A stretch of 64,000 nucleotides of DNA from JALORV01 sp963766365 (lineage in GTDB: Bacteria; Pseudomonadota; Gammaproteobacteria; Burkholderiales; Burkholderiaceae_F), in contig CAVXZK010000013.1 of NCBI GenBank assembly GCA_963766365.1, positions 248,001-312,000 on the forward strand, written 5' to 3'. The translations under genes were made by a program, and so were the position numbers. Positions 43,995-52,560 of the stretch are shown here, in pieces (position 1 is the first letter of the stretch; every line of letters begins with the position of its first letter). The notes beneath the pieces were generated by a model. That model ran no database searches. It was not told where the DNA came from and saw only the letters and a list, made by a program, of their open reading frames with translations.

Positions 43995-44522
43995 GTGGCC
44001 TTCAGCGCTGCAGACGCGGAGCAATGGATACCGCGGCTGCGGCGCTACGCGATTGCGCTCACCGGCAACCGCGAGGCGGCGGACGACCTGATCCAGGACA
44101 CGCTCGAGCGCGCCTGGCGTAAGCGCGCCCTCTGGCAGCCCGGAAGTGATCTGCGTGCATGGCTCTTCACGGTCATGCACAACGTCCACGTCAATGGCGT
44201 GCGGTCCATGCGCCTGGTGGAATCGCTCGACGACAACGAGCAGGGTGCCGATCGGGCAAACGCGATGCCGGCCGCTGGCTCCGCAGACAGTGGTGTCGTG
44301 CTGTCCGAATTGCGCGCCGCATTGGCCAGGCTCTCCGACGAGCACCGGCAGGTGATCCTGCTGGTCGGGCTCGAGCAGATGAGTTATGCGGAAGCGGCAT
44401 CGGTGCTCGACGTGCCCATCGGCACGGTGATGTCGCGCCTGGCGCGCGGACGTGAACAACTCCGACGACTGCTGGCGCGGGATGCTCCGGTCGCCAGCAC
44501 CGGCCTGCGGCGGGTGAAATAG
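43995..44522 (+). CDS. ECF-type RNA polymerase sigma factor
   Basis: 175 aa from a GTG at 43995. Region 2 (REAADDLIQDTLERAWRKRALWQPGSDLRAWLFTVMHNVHVN) and region 4 (LSDEHRQVILLVGLEQMSYAEAASVLDVPIGTVMSRLARGREQLRRLL) are intact, without sigma1 or sigma3 regions. Directly followed, two bases later, by a membrane anti-sigma gene, so activity is likely gated by an envelope signal. The upstream lipoprotein is a candidate target. Confidence 0.95.
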   Translation: MAFSAADAEQWIPRLRRYAIALTGNREAADDLIQDTLERAWRKRALWQPGSDLRAWLFTVMHNVHVNGVRSMRLVESLDDNEQGADRANAMPAAGSADSGVVLSELRAALARLSDEHRQVILLVGLEQMSYAEAASVLDVPIGTVMSRLARGREQLRRLLARDAPVASTGLRRVK

Positions 44523-44524
44523 CG

Positions 44525-45262
44525 ATGAACGAACAGCGACTACATGCCTACGTGGACGGACAGGCGAGCGAGGTGGAGCGCCGCGCGCTCGAGGCGCAAC
44601 TTGCGGCCGATCCGGAACTCGCGGAACGCGTGCGCGCGTACCAGCAGCAGAACGAGGCTCTGCACGCGCTCTTCGATCCGCTCCTGCAGGAGCCGCACCA
44701 GGTGCGTGTACCTGTGGAGCCGCGTTCCCCCTGGCGACGCTGGGGTGGACTGGCAGCTACGCTCGCGCTCGGCATCGCGCTGGGTTATGTCGCACGTGGC
44801 AGCCTTTCGATGGCCGGCGCTTCCTCGTTGATCGTGCGCGAAGCGGCACTGGCCCACGCGGCCTATGTGCCCGAGGTGCGGCACCCGGTCGAGGTCGTCG
44901 CCAGTGAGGAACAGCACCTCGTGGCATGGCTGTCGAAGCGGCTGTCCGTGCCGTTGAAGGCCCCTTCGCTGACGACGGCGGGCTATCAGCTGCTTGGGGG
45001 GCGGCTGTTGCCTCCGACGCAGTCGAGCGATCCGGCTCCGATGGCGCTGCTGATGTACGAGAACGCCCAGGGGCGGCGGCTGTCGTTGCTTATCAAGCGC
45101 GAGTCGAACAACCGCGAAACCGCGTTTCGCTATGCCGATGACCAGGGGGCCCGCGTGTTCTACTGGGTCGACGGACCGCTCGGCTATGCGCTCGCTGGCG
45201 ATGTGACCAAGGAGGATCTGCAGTCCGTGGCGCGGCTCGTCTACCAGCAACTGAACCCGTAG
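44525..45262 (+). CDS. Transmembrane anti-sigma factor
   Basis: 245 aa. The N-terminal NEQRLHAYVDGQASEVERRALEAQLAADPELAERV is the common anti-sigma start, though no zinc-binding HxxxCxxC is present. One TM helix (about 75-92) is followed by a periplasmic domain with GYQLLGGRLLPP and VFYWVDGPLGYALAGD. It sits two bases after the sigma gene and should hold it inactive at the membrane. Confidence 0.9.
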   Translation: MNEQRLHAYVDGQASEVERRALEAQLAADPELAERVRAYQQQNEALHALFDPLLQEPHQVRVPVEPRSPWRRWGGLAATLALGIALGYVARGSLSMAGASSLIVREAALAHAAYVPEVRHPVEVVASEEQHLVAWLSKRLSVPLKAPSLTTAGYQLLGGRLLPPTQSSDPAPMALLMYENAQGRRLSLLIKRESNNRETAFRYADDQGARVFYWVDGPLGYALAGDVTKEDLQSVARLVYQQLNP

Positions 45263-45273
45263 CGGCAAAGAAA

Positions 45274-45293
45274 ACGGGCGCCGTGGCGCCCGT
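45274..45293. terminator. Hairpin terminator between anti-sigma gene and cytochrome gene
   Basis: Stem ACGGGCGC/GCGCCCGT with a CGTG loop. On the minus strand it is followed by TTTTCTTTG, so it works best as the cytochrome gene's terminator; it may also end the plus-strand transcript. Confidence 0.7.
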
Positions 45294-45313
45294 GTCGTTG
45301 AAGGTTCGGTGCG

Positions 45314-46387
45314 CTACTTCGCTGCCGCCACCATGTATTCGACGGCCGCGCGCAGGTCCGCGTCGCTGGCACCCGCGACACCGCCCTTTGGCGGCATCGC
45401 ACCCTTGCCCTTAACCACCGAGCCGACCAGCGCATCGACGCCCAACTTGCTGCGGGCCGCCCAGGCCGCCTTGTCGCCGAGCTTCGGCGCACCCGCCACT
45501 CCTGTCGCATGACAGGCATTGCAGCCCATCGCGTAGACCTTGGCGCCGTCGGCCTTGGCCGTCGACGCGGCCGCTGGGGCTGCCGCCGCCGCGGCGGGGG
45601 CAGCGGCGCCGACCGGAGCAGCAGTCGACTGGTTGAACATGTACTGCACCGCCGCTTTCAGTTCGGCATCGGTGAGGTCCGCCATGCCGCCTCGGGAGGG
45701 CATGCCGCCATGGCCCTTGATTGCCGAGGCGACTGCGCCATCGATTCCAGCGGAGGCTCGCTTGATCCAGGCCGTGCGGTCGCCAATCTTCGGCGCGCCG
45801 TTCAGGCCCGCCGTGTGGCAGTTGCCGCACGATTGCAGGACGATCTGCTCGCCGGTGCGCACGGCTGTCTTGGTTGCGGCGGCTGGAGAAGGCGCCTCTG
45901 GCTCCTTGTACTTCGCACCCGACTGGTTGGTCATGTAGACGACGGCGCGCGCAACCTCGATCGGATCGAGGTCGGCGTTGCCGCCCTTTGCTGGCATCGC
46001 CTTGAAGCCTTCCACAGCGTGCTTGACCAACGTTTCGTAACCCTGCTTGAGGCGCGGCGCCCAGGCGCCGGCGTCCCCTGCCTTCGGTGCGCCAGCCGCA
46101 CCGGTGGCGTGGCATGCACCGCACGCGAGTTTGTAGACCGCTTCGCCGGACTGGAGGGTGCGTGGCCCGGCTGGCGCCCCGGCAAAGGCCACAGTGCCCA
46201 CGGGGCGCAGGCGTTCGGCAATCGCCTCCGGCGTCATCGCGTCGGAACCAGTTCCGCCGCCCTTCTCGCTGGTGACGAAGGTCACCAGCAGGATGATCAA
46301 AATTACGGGAACCACGAATGCCAACACCACGACTGTAATCAGCTGGCGTGGGGTCTTGATCAGCGAAGTATGTTGGTCGCTCGACAT
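45314..46387 (-). CDS. Membrane-anchored triheme cytochrome c
   Basis: 357 aa. One N-terminal membrane anchor (about 17-40) precedes three cytochrome c5-like domains with CxxCH at 89-93 (CGACH), 187-191 (CGNCH) and 289-293 (CNACH), joined by Ala/Pro-rich linkers. Each domain has the GAPKxGDxxAW and axial-Met-type MPxxGG motifs. Likely a periplasmic electron carrier to a terminal oxidase; partners unknown. The ATG at 46387 has AGGAG just upstream; longer upstream in-frame readings are spurious. Confidence 0.9.
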   Translation of the reverse strand: MSSDQHTSLIKTPRQLITVVVLAFVVPVILIILLVTFVTSEKGGGTGSDAMTPEAIAERLRPVGTVAFAGAPAGPRTLQSGEAVYKLACGACHATGAAGAPKAGDAGAWAPRLKQGYETLVKHAVEGFKAMPAKGGNADLDPIEVARAVVYMTNQSGAKYKEPEAPSPAAATKTAVRTGEQIVLQSCGNCHTAGLNGAPKIGDRTAWIKRASAGIDGAVASAIKGHGGMPSRGGMADLTDAELKAAVQYMFNQSTAAPVGAAAPAAAAAAPAAASTAKADGAKVYAMGCNACHATGVAGAPKLGDKAAWAARSKLGVDALVGSVVKGKGAMPPKGGVAGASDADLRAAVEYMVAAAK

Positions 46388-46657
46388 AAGGCTCCTGGCG
46401 GCTTCGGGCGGCGGCGCTTGAGGACAGCAGCGCCGCTTCGTCGCGGGCTCTCGAAAGCAGCGCGGCACCGAGCCGCGCAAAGCACGCAAGTATAGCTTGC
46501 GGCCCCTGCATGACCGGACGCCCTCACTCTTGCTAAGCGCTGCTCGGGGCGGCGCACGGCGAAACCGGCTACCATCCTTACCTCGCTTGCGCACACCGTG
46601 CCGCGCGGGTTGCCGGAGCGCTCGCGCCGTGCTCCGCGAACGCTTGCATCCGAGCAA

Positions 46658-46733
46658 GCGCCTGTAGCTCAGTGGATAGAGTACTGGCCTCCGAAGCCAG
46701 GGGTCGTGGGTTCGAGTCCCGCCAGGCGCGCCA
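46658..46733 (+). tRNA. tRNA-Arg (anticodon CCG)
   Basis: A 76-base cloverleaf including encoded CCA. Acceptor GCGCCTG pairs with CAGGCGC; the D-arm is GCTCAGTGGATAGAGT, the anticodon stem/loop CTGGC-CTCCGAA-GCCAG with anticodon CCG, and the T-loop GGGTTCGAGTCCC. The 270 bases upstream (to the cytochrome start) hold no gene; the 211 bases downstream are also non-coding. No attachment-site repeat of its 3' end was seen nearby. Confidence 0.97.
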
Positions 46734-46944
46734 ACTTCCCTCCGTCGCTGGCGATATCGCACCCCATGTGGCGTTTCGGGCAGCGCAGTCGCATTGAACC
46801 TTCGCGCGCCAACGGCCGCGCGCTCGGCTCGTGCGTCGCGGCAAGACTTTCGGAGCGAAGCGGAGCAGGCTAAGCGCCCGTGTGACCGCAACGCCTTCCG
46901 ACTCGACCGCGTCGGCTTACCGCTGCAGAAGTCAGGTTCTGAGC

Positions 46945-47757
46945 ATGACTCCCTCTTCCACATTCGTTGCGGCCGACGGCGACGCCTACGAGAAGCTGAT
47001 GGGCCGCTGGAGCCGGCGCCTGGCGGAGCCGTTTCTCGACTTCGTCGGCACCAAGGAAGACGAGGCCGTGCTCGATCTGGGCTGCGGTACCGGCTGCCTT
47101 AGCGATGCGCTGATGAAGCGATGCAGCGTGCGACAGGTTCGCGGCATCGATTTTTCGCCCGCATATGTCGAGTACGCCAGGCGCCTCCATCGCGATCCGA
47201 GAGTCAGCTTCGAGGTCGGCGACGCCTGCTCGCTGGCGCTGCCGGAGCGCAGCTTCGATCGGGTCCTTTCCCTGCTGATGCTGCACTTCGTGCCGCGGTC
47301 CGAGCAGGCCGTGGCCGAGATGCGGCGAGTCGCCCGTCCAGGGGCGGTGGTCGGCGCAGCGGTGTGGGATGCACGGGGCGGCTTTGTCGCGACCCGCATC
47401 TTCTACGACACGGCCGCCGTCCTGGATCCTGCCGCCGATGCGCTGCGTGGGCGCAGTTACACACGGCCGATGACCCGCCCGGGCGAACTGGCGAGCGCGT
47501 GGCGCGCAGCGGGACTTGCGGACGTCGTCGAGACCTTGCTGAGCATCCGTATGGACTTTGAATGTTTCGACGACTACTGGAGTCCCTATACGGGCAAGGA
47601 GGGGCAGCAGGCGGAGTACCTCGCTACGCTCAGCGCCGCTGACCGCAGCCGGCTGCGCGACGCGGTGCGGCGCGCCTATATCGATGGCGAGCCCGACGGT
47701 CCGCGCTCCTATGCCGCGCTGGCGTGGGCGGTGAAGGGCGTCGTGCCCAACGAGTAG
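46945..47757 (+). CDS. Class I SAM-dependent methyltransferase
   Basis: 270 aa. SAM motif I VLDLGCGTGCLSDAL, then DFSPAYVEYAR and the Methyltransf_11-type FDRVLSLLMLHFVPRSEQAVAEMRRVARPGA. The ATG at 46945 is chosen because upstream in-frame residues look non-coding; no strong ribosome site. Substrate unknown. First of two successive methyltransferase genes with different sequences. Confidence 0.82.
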   Translation: MTPSSTFVAADGDAYEKLMGRWSRRLAEPFLDFVGTKEDEAVLDLGCGTGCLSDALMKRCSVRQVRGIDFSPAYVEYARRLHRDPRVSFEVGDACSLALPERSFDRVLSLLMLHFVPRSEQAVAEMRRVARPGAVVGAAVWDARGGFVATRIFYDTAAVLDPAADALRGRSYTRPMTRPGELASAWRAAGLADVVETLLSIRMDFECFDDYWSPYTGKEGQQAEYLATLSAADRSRLRDAVRRAYIDGEPDGPRSYAALAWAVKGVVPNE

Positions 47758-47790
47758 AGTGGGTGCACCGGTCGACGAATTCGCGGAGGC

Positions 47791-48669
47791 ATGAATGTCG
47801 CTGTCGACGCCACGTCTTGGACGCGTCGAGATCAGGCCATGACGGATAGTCAAGCCATCGCCGATCACTGGGGTCGCGGCGACGTCTATGGACGGATCAT
47901 CGCAGCCCTGGAAAAGACGTCGAAGCGTCTCGACCAGCTGACCGTCGAGGATCTGGCGCCGGTCGATCACTTCCACGCACGCGGCTTTCCGGCGACCGTT
48001 GAACTCGCGGATCGACTGCCGATTCGCGCCGGCCAGCACATACTCGACATCGGTTGCGGCCTCGGCGGACCTGCACGTTACATCGCGCAGCGCTTTGGGT
48101 GTCGAGTCAGCGGCATCGACATCACCGAACCCTTTGTGACGGCGGCCAACCAGCTGACAAGGCTCCTGCGCATGCAGGAGCAGGTGGAGATCGAACTCGG
48201 CGATGGGCAACGCTTGCCGCATGCGGACGCGTCGTTCGACGGCGCCTACGCGCAGCATGTCACGATGAACGTGGCCGATCGACCGCGCTTCTTTGCCGAG
48301 GCCTTCCGCGTGCTGAAGCCAGGCGCCTTCTTCGCGCTGACCGAGCACGGCCTCGGACCGACCGGCACACCGCACCATCCGGTCCCGTGGTCGGAAGACG
48401 GTAGTGGCGCCTGGCTCATCACCCCGGCGGAAACACGCCGCCTCCTTGAACAGACCGGCTTCGAGGTGATCGACATCGAGGACACGGGCGCCAAGTACGT
48501 CGCCGGGTACAAAGCGGCGATCGCGCGTGCCGAGCGCGGCGAACTGCCGCCGCTGGGCACCCACATCCTGATGGGAGACAGCGCGTTGCCAAAGACGCGC
48601 AATGCGGCGCGCAACATCGAGGAAGGCCGTACTCACCCGTTCCAGCTCCTCTGTCGCAAGCCGAAATAG
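47791..48669 (+). CDS. SAM-dependent methyltransferase (glycine/sarcosine-type N-methyltransferase-like)
   Basis: 292 aa. SAM motif HILDIGCGLGGPARYIAQRFGCRVSGIDITEPFV and YAQHVTMNVADRPRFFAEAFRVLKPGAFFALTEHG resemble small-molecule methyltransferases near the sarcosine/dimethylglycine or tocopherol groups. GCGGAGGC precedes the ATG; an in-frame ATG at 47839 would remove 16 residues. Substrate cannot be assigned. A 411-base gap follows. Confidence 0.82.
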   Translation: MNVAVDATSWTRRDQAMTDSQAIADHWGRGDVYGRIIAALEKTSKRLDQLTVEDLAPVDHFHARGFPATVELADRLPIRAGQHILDIGCGLGGPARYIAQRFGCRVSGIDITEPFVTAANQLTRLLRMQEQVEIELGDGQRLPHADASFDGAYAQHVTMNVADRPRFFAEAFRVLKPGAFFALTEHGLGPTGTPHHPVPWSEDGSGAWLITPAETRRLLEQTGFEVIDIEDTGAKYVAGYKAAIARAERGELPPLGTHILMGDSALPKTRNAARNIEEGRTHPFQLLCRKPK

Positions 48670-49080
48670 GTCGCGATACCTGCATCGGAATGGCGCGCAC
48701 GCGCGTCACCAATGGCCAGCAACTCACTGACAGGCGGGTGAACGCAGCTGCGGACAAGTTCTCGCAACTACTGATCACGTCTTTTCTCAGCGGTGCACAG
48801 CCAAACGCTGCGGCGCTCGTTTCGAATGGCGTGCTGCGCATGTGCTGCGAGATGAGCGTCGAGTGCTCGCGAGCAAAACAGTGACGTTGCGGCGCGCGGC
48901 AAAAGGCAGCTAAGTCGCAGCGGCTGCCGGCCCGAGAGCGCCTCTTGCTGTCTTGGTGTGAACTGCCACCGAGCTGGCGTACGTCGCGCAGCTGCGCAAG
49001 CTGGCTCAAGTCGCGCTGAACGCGCGGTGTACGATCACCTCCCCGCCGTGCCTCTGACGGCCGCGATTCCCTACCGCCAC
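48670..49080. other. Non-coding interval before the ubiquinone cluster
   Basis: 411 bases with no convincing gene. A possible 64-codon reading frame at 48690-48884 has no ribosome site or recognisable domain. Base composition looks less strongly GC-biased than the neighbours. It may hold the promoter for the DUF971-ubiE operon, but I could not pick a credible one. Confidence 0.5.
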
Positions 49081-49488
49081 ATGTCGTCCCGTTCTCCTTC
49101 TCCGTCCAATGTCGTGCTGCACACGGCGTCCCGCGTGCTCGAAGTCGAATTCGACGACGGCGCGAGCTTCCGGCTGCCGTTCGAGTTCCTGCGTGTCTAT
49201 TCGCCATCCGCCGACGTGCGCGGGCACGGTCCTGGTCAGGAGACGCTGCAGGTCGGCAAGCGCGACGTGATGATCAACGCACTGCAGCCGGTCGGCCACT
49301 ACGCGATCCAGCCGTCCTTTTCGGACGGCCACGACAGCGGCATCTACTCCTGGGAATACCTGTACGAACTCGGCCAGAACCAGGAACGGATGTGGGCCGA
49401 GTACCTGCAGCGCCTCGAGGCCGCCGGCGCCAGCCGTGATGGGGGTGGGACTTCTGCGCCGGCCGCACCCGGCTGCAGCCGTCACTAG
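49081..49488 (+). CDS. DUF971 protein (gamma-butyrobetaine hydroxylase-like N-terminal domain)
   Basis: 135 aa. The domain is recognisable in VVLHTASRVLEVEFDDGASFRLPFEFLRVYSPSADVRGHGPGQ and GHYAIQPSFSDGHDSGIYSWEYLYELG. Function unproven. The ATG at 49081 removes an upstream, probably untranslated extension to 48958. Twelve bases upstream of ubiE; this DUF971-ubiE-Tim44-ubiJ-ubiB order is characteristic of betaproteobacteria. Confidence 0.88.
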   Translation: MSSRSPSPSNVVLHTASRVLEVEFDDGASFRLPFEFLRVYSPSADVRGHGPGQETLQVGKRDVMINALQPVGHYAIQPSFSDGHDSGIYSWEYLYELGQNQERMWAEYLQRLEAAGASRDGGGTSAPAAPGCSRH

Positions 49489-49500
49489 CCGCCGGCTGGT

Positions 49501-50247
49501 ATGAGCCCCGCACGCAACAAACCGACTCACTTCGGGTTCGAGCAGGTCGACGAGGAAGTAAAGGCCGAGCGCGTCGCTGGCGTGTTCGACTCGGTCGCGA
49601 GCCGCTACGACCTGATGAACGACGTGATGTCGGCGGGCCTGCATCGCGTCTGGAAGGCGTTCACGGTGCGGCATGCAAACGTCCGGCCCGGCATGAAGGT
49701 GCTCGACATCGCCGGCGGAACCGGCGACCTTGCCAAGGCTTTCGCCAAGCACGCCGGTGCTTCCGGCGAAGTCTGGCTGACCGACATCAACGGCTCGATG
49801 CTCGCCGAAGGGCGCGATCGCCTGCTCGATGCAGGGCTCGACCTGCCCCTGGCGCAGTGCGATGCCGAGAAGCTCCCCTTCGCGAGGGGTCATTTCGATC
49901 GCGTGTCGGTGGCCTTCGGCCTGCGCAACATGACCCACAAGGATGTCGCGCTCGCCGAGATGACCCGTGTGCTGCGCCCGGGAGGGAAACTGCTGGTGCT
50001 GGAGTTTTCCCGCATTTGGCAGCCGCTTGCCCCTCTGTACGATGCCTACTCGTTCAACGTGCTGCCTTGGCTGGGCAGGAAACTTGCTGGCGATAGCGAC
50101 AGTTACCGCTACCTCGCGGAATCGATTCGCATGCATCCGCCGCAGGATGAACTCGCGCAGATGATGGAACGCGCGGGCCTGCAAGACGTCCAATGGTTCA
50201 ACCTGACAGCGGGCGTCTGCGCTCTGCACGTCGGCACCAAGTACTGA
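49501..50247 (+). CDS. ubiE: Ubiquinone/menaquinone C-methyltransferase UbiE
   Basis: C-methylates the ring in ubiquinone synthesis. It is 248 aa. Has THFGFEQVDEEVKAERVAGVFDSVASRYDLMNDVMS, SAM motif VLDIAGGTGDLAKAFA, and the C-terminal motif SIRMHPPQDELAQMMERAGL. Start ATG at 49501, 12 bases after DUF971; 12 bases before the Tim44-domain gene. Confidence 0.96.
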   Translation: MSPARNKPTHFGFEQVDEEVKAERVAGVFDSVASRYDLMNDVMSAGLHRVWKAFTVRHANVRPGMKVLDIAGGTGDLAKAFAKHAGASGEVWLTDINGSMLAEGRDRLLDAGLDLPLAQCDAEKLPFARGHFDRVSVAFGLRNMTHKDVALAEMTRVLRPGGKLLVLEFSRIWQPLAPLYDAYSFNVLPWLGRKLAGDSDSYRYLAESIRMHPPQDELAQMMERAGLQDVQWFNLTAGVCALHVGTKY

Positions 50248-50259
50248 ATCGGAGATTCA

Positions 50260-51222
50260 ATGAACAAGTGGTTGGCAGGACTGATCATCGGCGTCATCGC
50301 GGCAACCTTCACGCTCGATGCCGAGGCGCAGCGTCGCCTGGGCGGAGCCAAGAACTTCGGACGCCAGTCGCCACAGGTCCAGCAGCGTCAGGCCACGCCA
50401 CCGGCCCAGCCGCCGCAGCAGGCGACACCGGCGCAGCCCGGTGCGCAGCAGGCTGCGCCGACCAAGGCTCCGGCTGCCGGGGCACCCGGGGCCGCAGCGC
50501 GTCCCGCCAGTCCGTGGCGCGGTGCGCTGATGGGGCTGGCGGCCGGACTGGGAATCGCCGCACTGGCCTCGTGGCTCGGCTTCGGCGAAGCGCTGACCAT
50601 GTTCCTCACGATCATGCTGGTCGGCCTGGCGCTGATGATGCTCGTCGGCTTCGTCATGCGGCGCATGCGTGGCCCGCAGCCGGCCGCCGCGGCACCGGGT
50701 GCCGGTCGTGGACCGGGTACGTACTCGCACGTCGGCTACGAGACCGCGCCGGCACCCGTGCAGCAGCGCACGAGCGTGGGCATGGACACCGGCGGCGCCC
50801 GGCCCGGCTCGGCGATGGACCAGTTCTCCCGCGGTGAAGTTGCAGCGCCCTGGGGCATTCCCGCTGGCTTCGACACCGCGCAGTTCCTCGTTCACGCGAA
50901 GGACAACTTCGCCCGGCTGCAGAACGCGTGGGACACCAGCAATCTCGACGAGATCGCGGATTTCACGACCAACGAGATGTTCATCGCGCTGACGCACGAG
51001 TTGCGCGCGCGTGCCGGCCAATCGAAGACCGAGGTCGTTTCGATCGACGCCGAACTGCTCGGCATCGAATCCACCGCCGACGAGCACGTTGCCAGCGTCA
51101 AGTTCGATGGCACGCTGCGCGTCGACGGCGAGATCGAGCGTGTCTCGGAAGTCTGGAACCTGGTGAAGGCCACGAACGGGCGCGGCGGCTGGCTGCTCGC
51201 CGGCATCCAGCAGACCGCCTGA
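50260..51222 (+). CDS. Tim44-like domain membrane protein
   Basis: 320 aa. A signal-like N-terminus (about 1-20), a Gln/Pro/Ala-rich segment (about 30-85), two TM helices (about 88-128) and a C-terminal Tim44-like domain (about 200-318) with FLVHAKDNFARLQNAWDTSNLDEIADFTTNEMF. Lies between ubiE and ubiJ in the operon, so a role in the ubiquinone complex or membrane is possible but unproven. Followed by a strong terminator and then a group II intron. Confidence 0.88.
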   Translation: MNKWLAGLIIGVIAATFTLDAEAQRRLGGAKNFGRQSPQVQQRQATPPAQPPQQATPAQPGAQQAAPTKAPAAGAPGAAARPASPWRGALMGLAAGLGIAALASWLGFGEALTMFLTIMLVGLALMMLVGFVMRRMRGPQPAAAAPGAGRGPGTYSHVGYETAPAPVQQRTSVGMDTGGARPGSAMDQFSRGEVAAPWGIPAGFDTAQFLVHAKDNFARLQNAWDTSNLDEIADFTTNEMFIALTHELRARAGQSKTEVVSIDAELLGIESTADEHVASVKFDGTLRVDGEIERVSEVWNLVKATNGRGGWLLAGIQQTA

Positions 51223-51241
51223 CCCTACGCTGCCCGACGAA

Positions 51242-51263
51242 GGGGCGCTGCGGCGCCCCTTTT
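51242..51263 (+). terminator. Intrinsic terminator upstream of the group II intron
   Basis: Stem GGGGCGC/GCGCCCC with loop TGCG followed by TTTTC. It ends 4 bases before the intron's 5' boundary, so the intron is inserted just behind a terminator. Confidence 0.88.
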
Positions 51264-51267
51264 CATT

Positions 51268-51894
51268 GTGCGCCCAGCATGGGCGCGATCTTGGAGGTGC
51301 AAGTCCTCCCGCGAGCTGACCACAGCGAGCGAAGTGAAGCGCAACTGTGTGAGGGTGACCGAGCGTGGGGAGGAAGCGTAGAGCGAAACCGCGAGTCGAG
51401 GTACACGAACCGCATCTGAGGCGGCGTCGGGCAGGGCGAGCAGGCAATGGACTGCGAAGCTCTTGTGGTCAAGGCCCAGGCGACGTAAATGCGGCGATTG
51501 CGCGGGGAAGGATCGCGTTCTTACCTGGGGAGATCTGGCCTTGTGGGTGAAAGCCCGACGCTGATGAGGTGGAGCCAGAAGTCAGCAGAGGTCGTAGTAG
51601 TCGGGGCGACCCGACGAAGGACCGAAGGAGTGGCAGGAGTAGCCCTGTGGCTCTCGGAGTTGGATCGACTCAGATGTTCACGAATGTGAAGCTCGCCAGA
51701 ACGCCTGCGAGGGTGAAGCCCGAGTTGGCTTGGCAGCGAGGTCACCAACTGCGGCGTGTCGGCAGCCAGCAAACCCGGGCGACGCACAGGGCAACTTGTG
51801 CGGCGACCTCAACCATTCCAACCGCCCGGTGCGGACCCGCATGCCGGGTGGTGTGGGAGGGGTCCGATCAGCGATGATCGGCCCCTATCCCGAT
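51268..51894 (+). mobile_element. Group II intron, ORF-less (about 627 nt)
   Basis: The 5' end GTGCGCCCAGC and domain I region GGAGGTGCAAGTCCTCC are group II-like. Domain V folds at 51821-51852: ACCGCCCGG pairs with CCGGGTGGT (including a G-U in the CGC triad), TGCG/CGCA closes a GACC tetraloop, and a TG bulge is present. Domain VI follows as GGGAGGGG...CCCCTATCCC with a bulged branch A at 51887, seven bases before the 3' end CCCGAT. At this length there is no room for a reverse transcriptase. It separates the Tim44 gene from ubiJ. Confidence 0.85.
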
Positions 51895-51927
51895 TCTGCG
51901 CGCCGTGCGGCTGCGTAAACTCGCGGC

Positions 51928-52512
51928 ATGATCGAACAACTCACCACGGCCGCCGCTGTCAGCGTCCTGAATCGCATGCTGGCGCGCGAAAGCTGGGCGC
52001 GCGAGCGACTGGCGCCGTTTGCCGGACGAATCGCGCGCTTCGAAGCCCTGCCATTCGCGCTGTCACTGAAAGTCGACGAAGGCGGCAGCTTTGCCGACTC
52101 GGAGCGCGCCGAACCGGTTGTCACCGTCGGGCTCGACCTCGCCTCGTTGCCGCTGGCGCTGGGCGATCCCCAGGCAGCCATGCGCAATGTCTCGCTGAAG
52201 GGCGACGCGGATTTCGCGCAGGCTCTGGCCTTCGTCCTGCAGAATCTCCGGCCCGAGCCGGAAGAAGAGCTCTCGCGCTTCGTCGGCGATGCCGCCGCCC
52301 AGCGCATCGTCGGCCTGATGCGCGCGAGTGCGATGCACTGGCGCCAGCTCGCCGAGCGCATGCTCGATTCCGGCGCCCACTACGTCGTCACCGAGAATCC
52401 GATGGTGGTCGGTCGCGACGAAGTCGAGGAGTTCAATGCCGCCGTGGCGCGGCTGCGCGACGACGTCGCACGGCTGGAGAAACGCGTCGAACTGCAGGAG
52501 CGCGCTCGGTAG
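51928..52512 (+). CDS. ubiJ: Ubiquinone biosynthesis accessory factor UbiJ
   Basis: 194 aa, SCP2-type lipid-binding domain protein that supports the Ubi enzyme complex with UbiK. Visible family features: VSLKGDADFAQALAFVLQNLRPEPEEELSRFVGDAAAQRIV and a C-terminal coiled coil (VARLRDDVARLEKRVELQERAR). The domain matches UbiJ in order and length. It starts 33 bases after the intron and 48 bases before ubiB. Confidence 0.9.
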   Translation: MIEQLTTAAAVSVLNRMLARESWARERLAPFAGRIARFEALPFALSLKVDEGGSFADSERAEPVVTVGLDLASLPLALGDPQAAMRNVSLKGDADFAQALAFVLQNLRPEPEEELSRFVGDAAAQRIVGLMRASAMHWRQLAERMLDSGAHYVVTENPMVVGRDEVEEFNAAVARLRDDVARLEKRVELQERAR

Positions 52513-52560
52513 CGGCCTGCACGAGAGGCGCGAAGCAGTCGCCTCGTACAATCGCCGCCC

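Noticed and set aside
46658..46733. Genomic-island attachment site at tRNA-Arg
   Set aside because: No integrase and no direct repeat of the tRNA 3' end in the following sequence.
48690..48884. Small plus-strand gene of 64 codons
   Set aside because: No ribosome binding site, no domain and no signal peptide; treated as non-coding.
51569..51877. Short intron-encoded protein in the group II intron
   Set aside because: The 102-codon frame lacks reverse-transcriptase motifs and overlaps domain V; it is part of the ribozyme.
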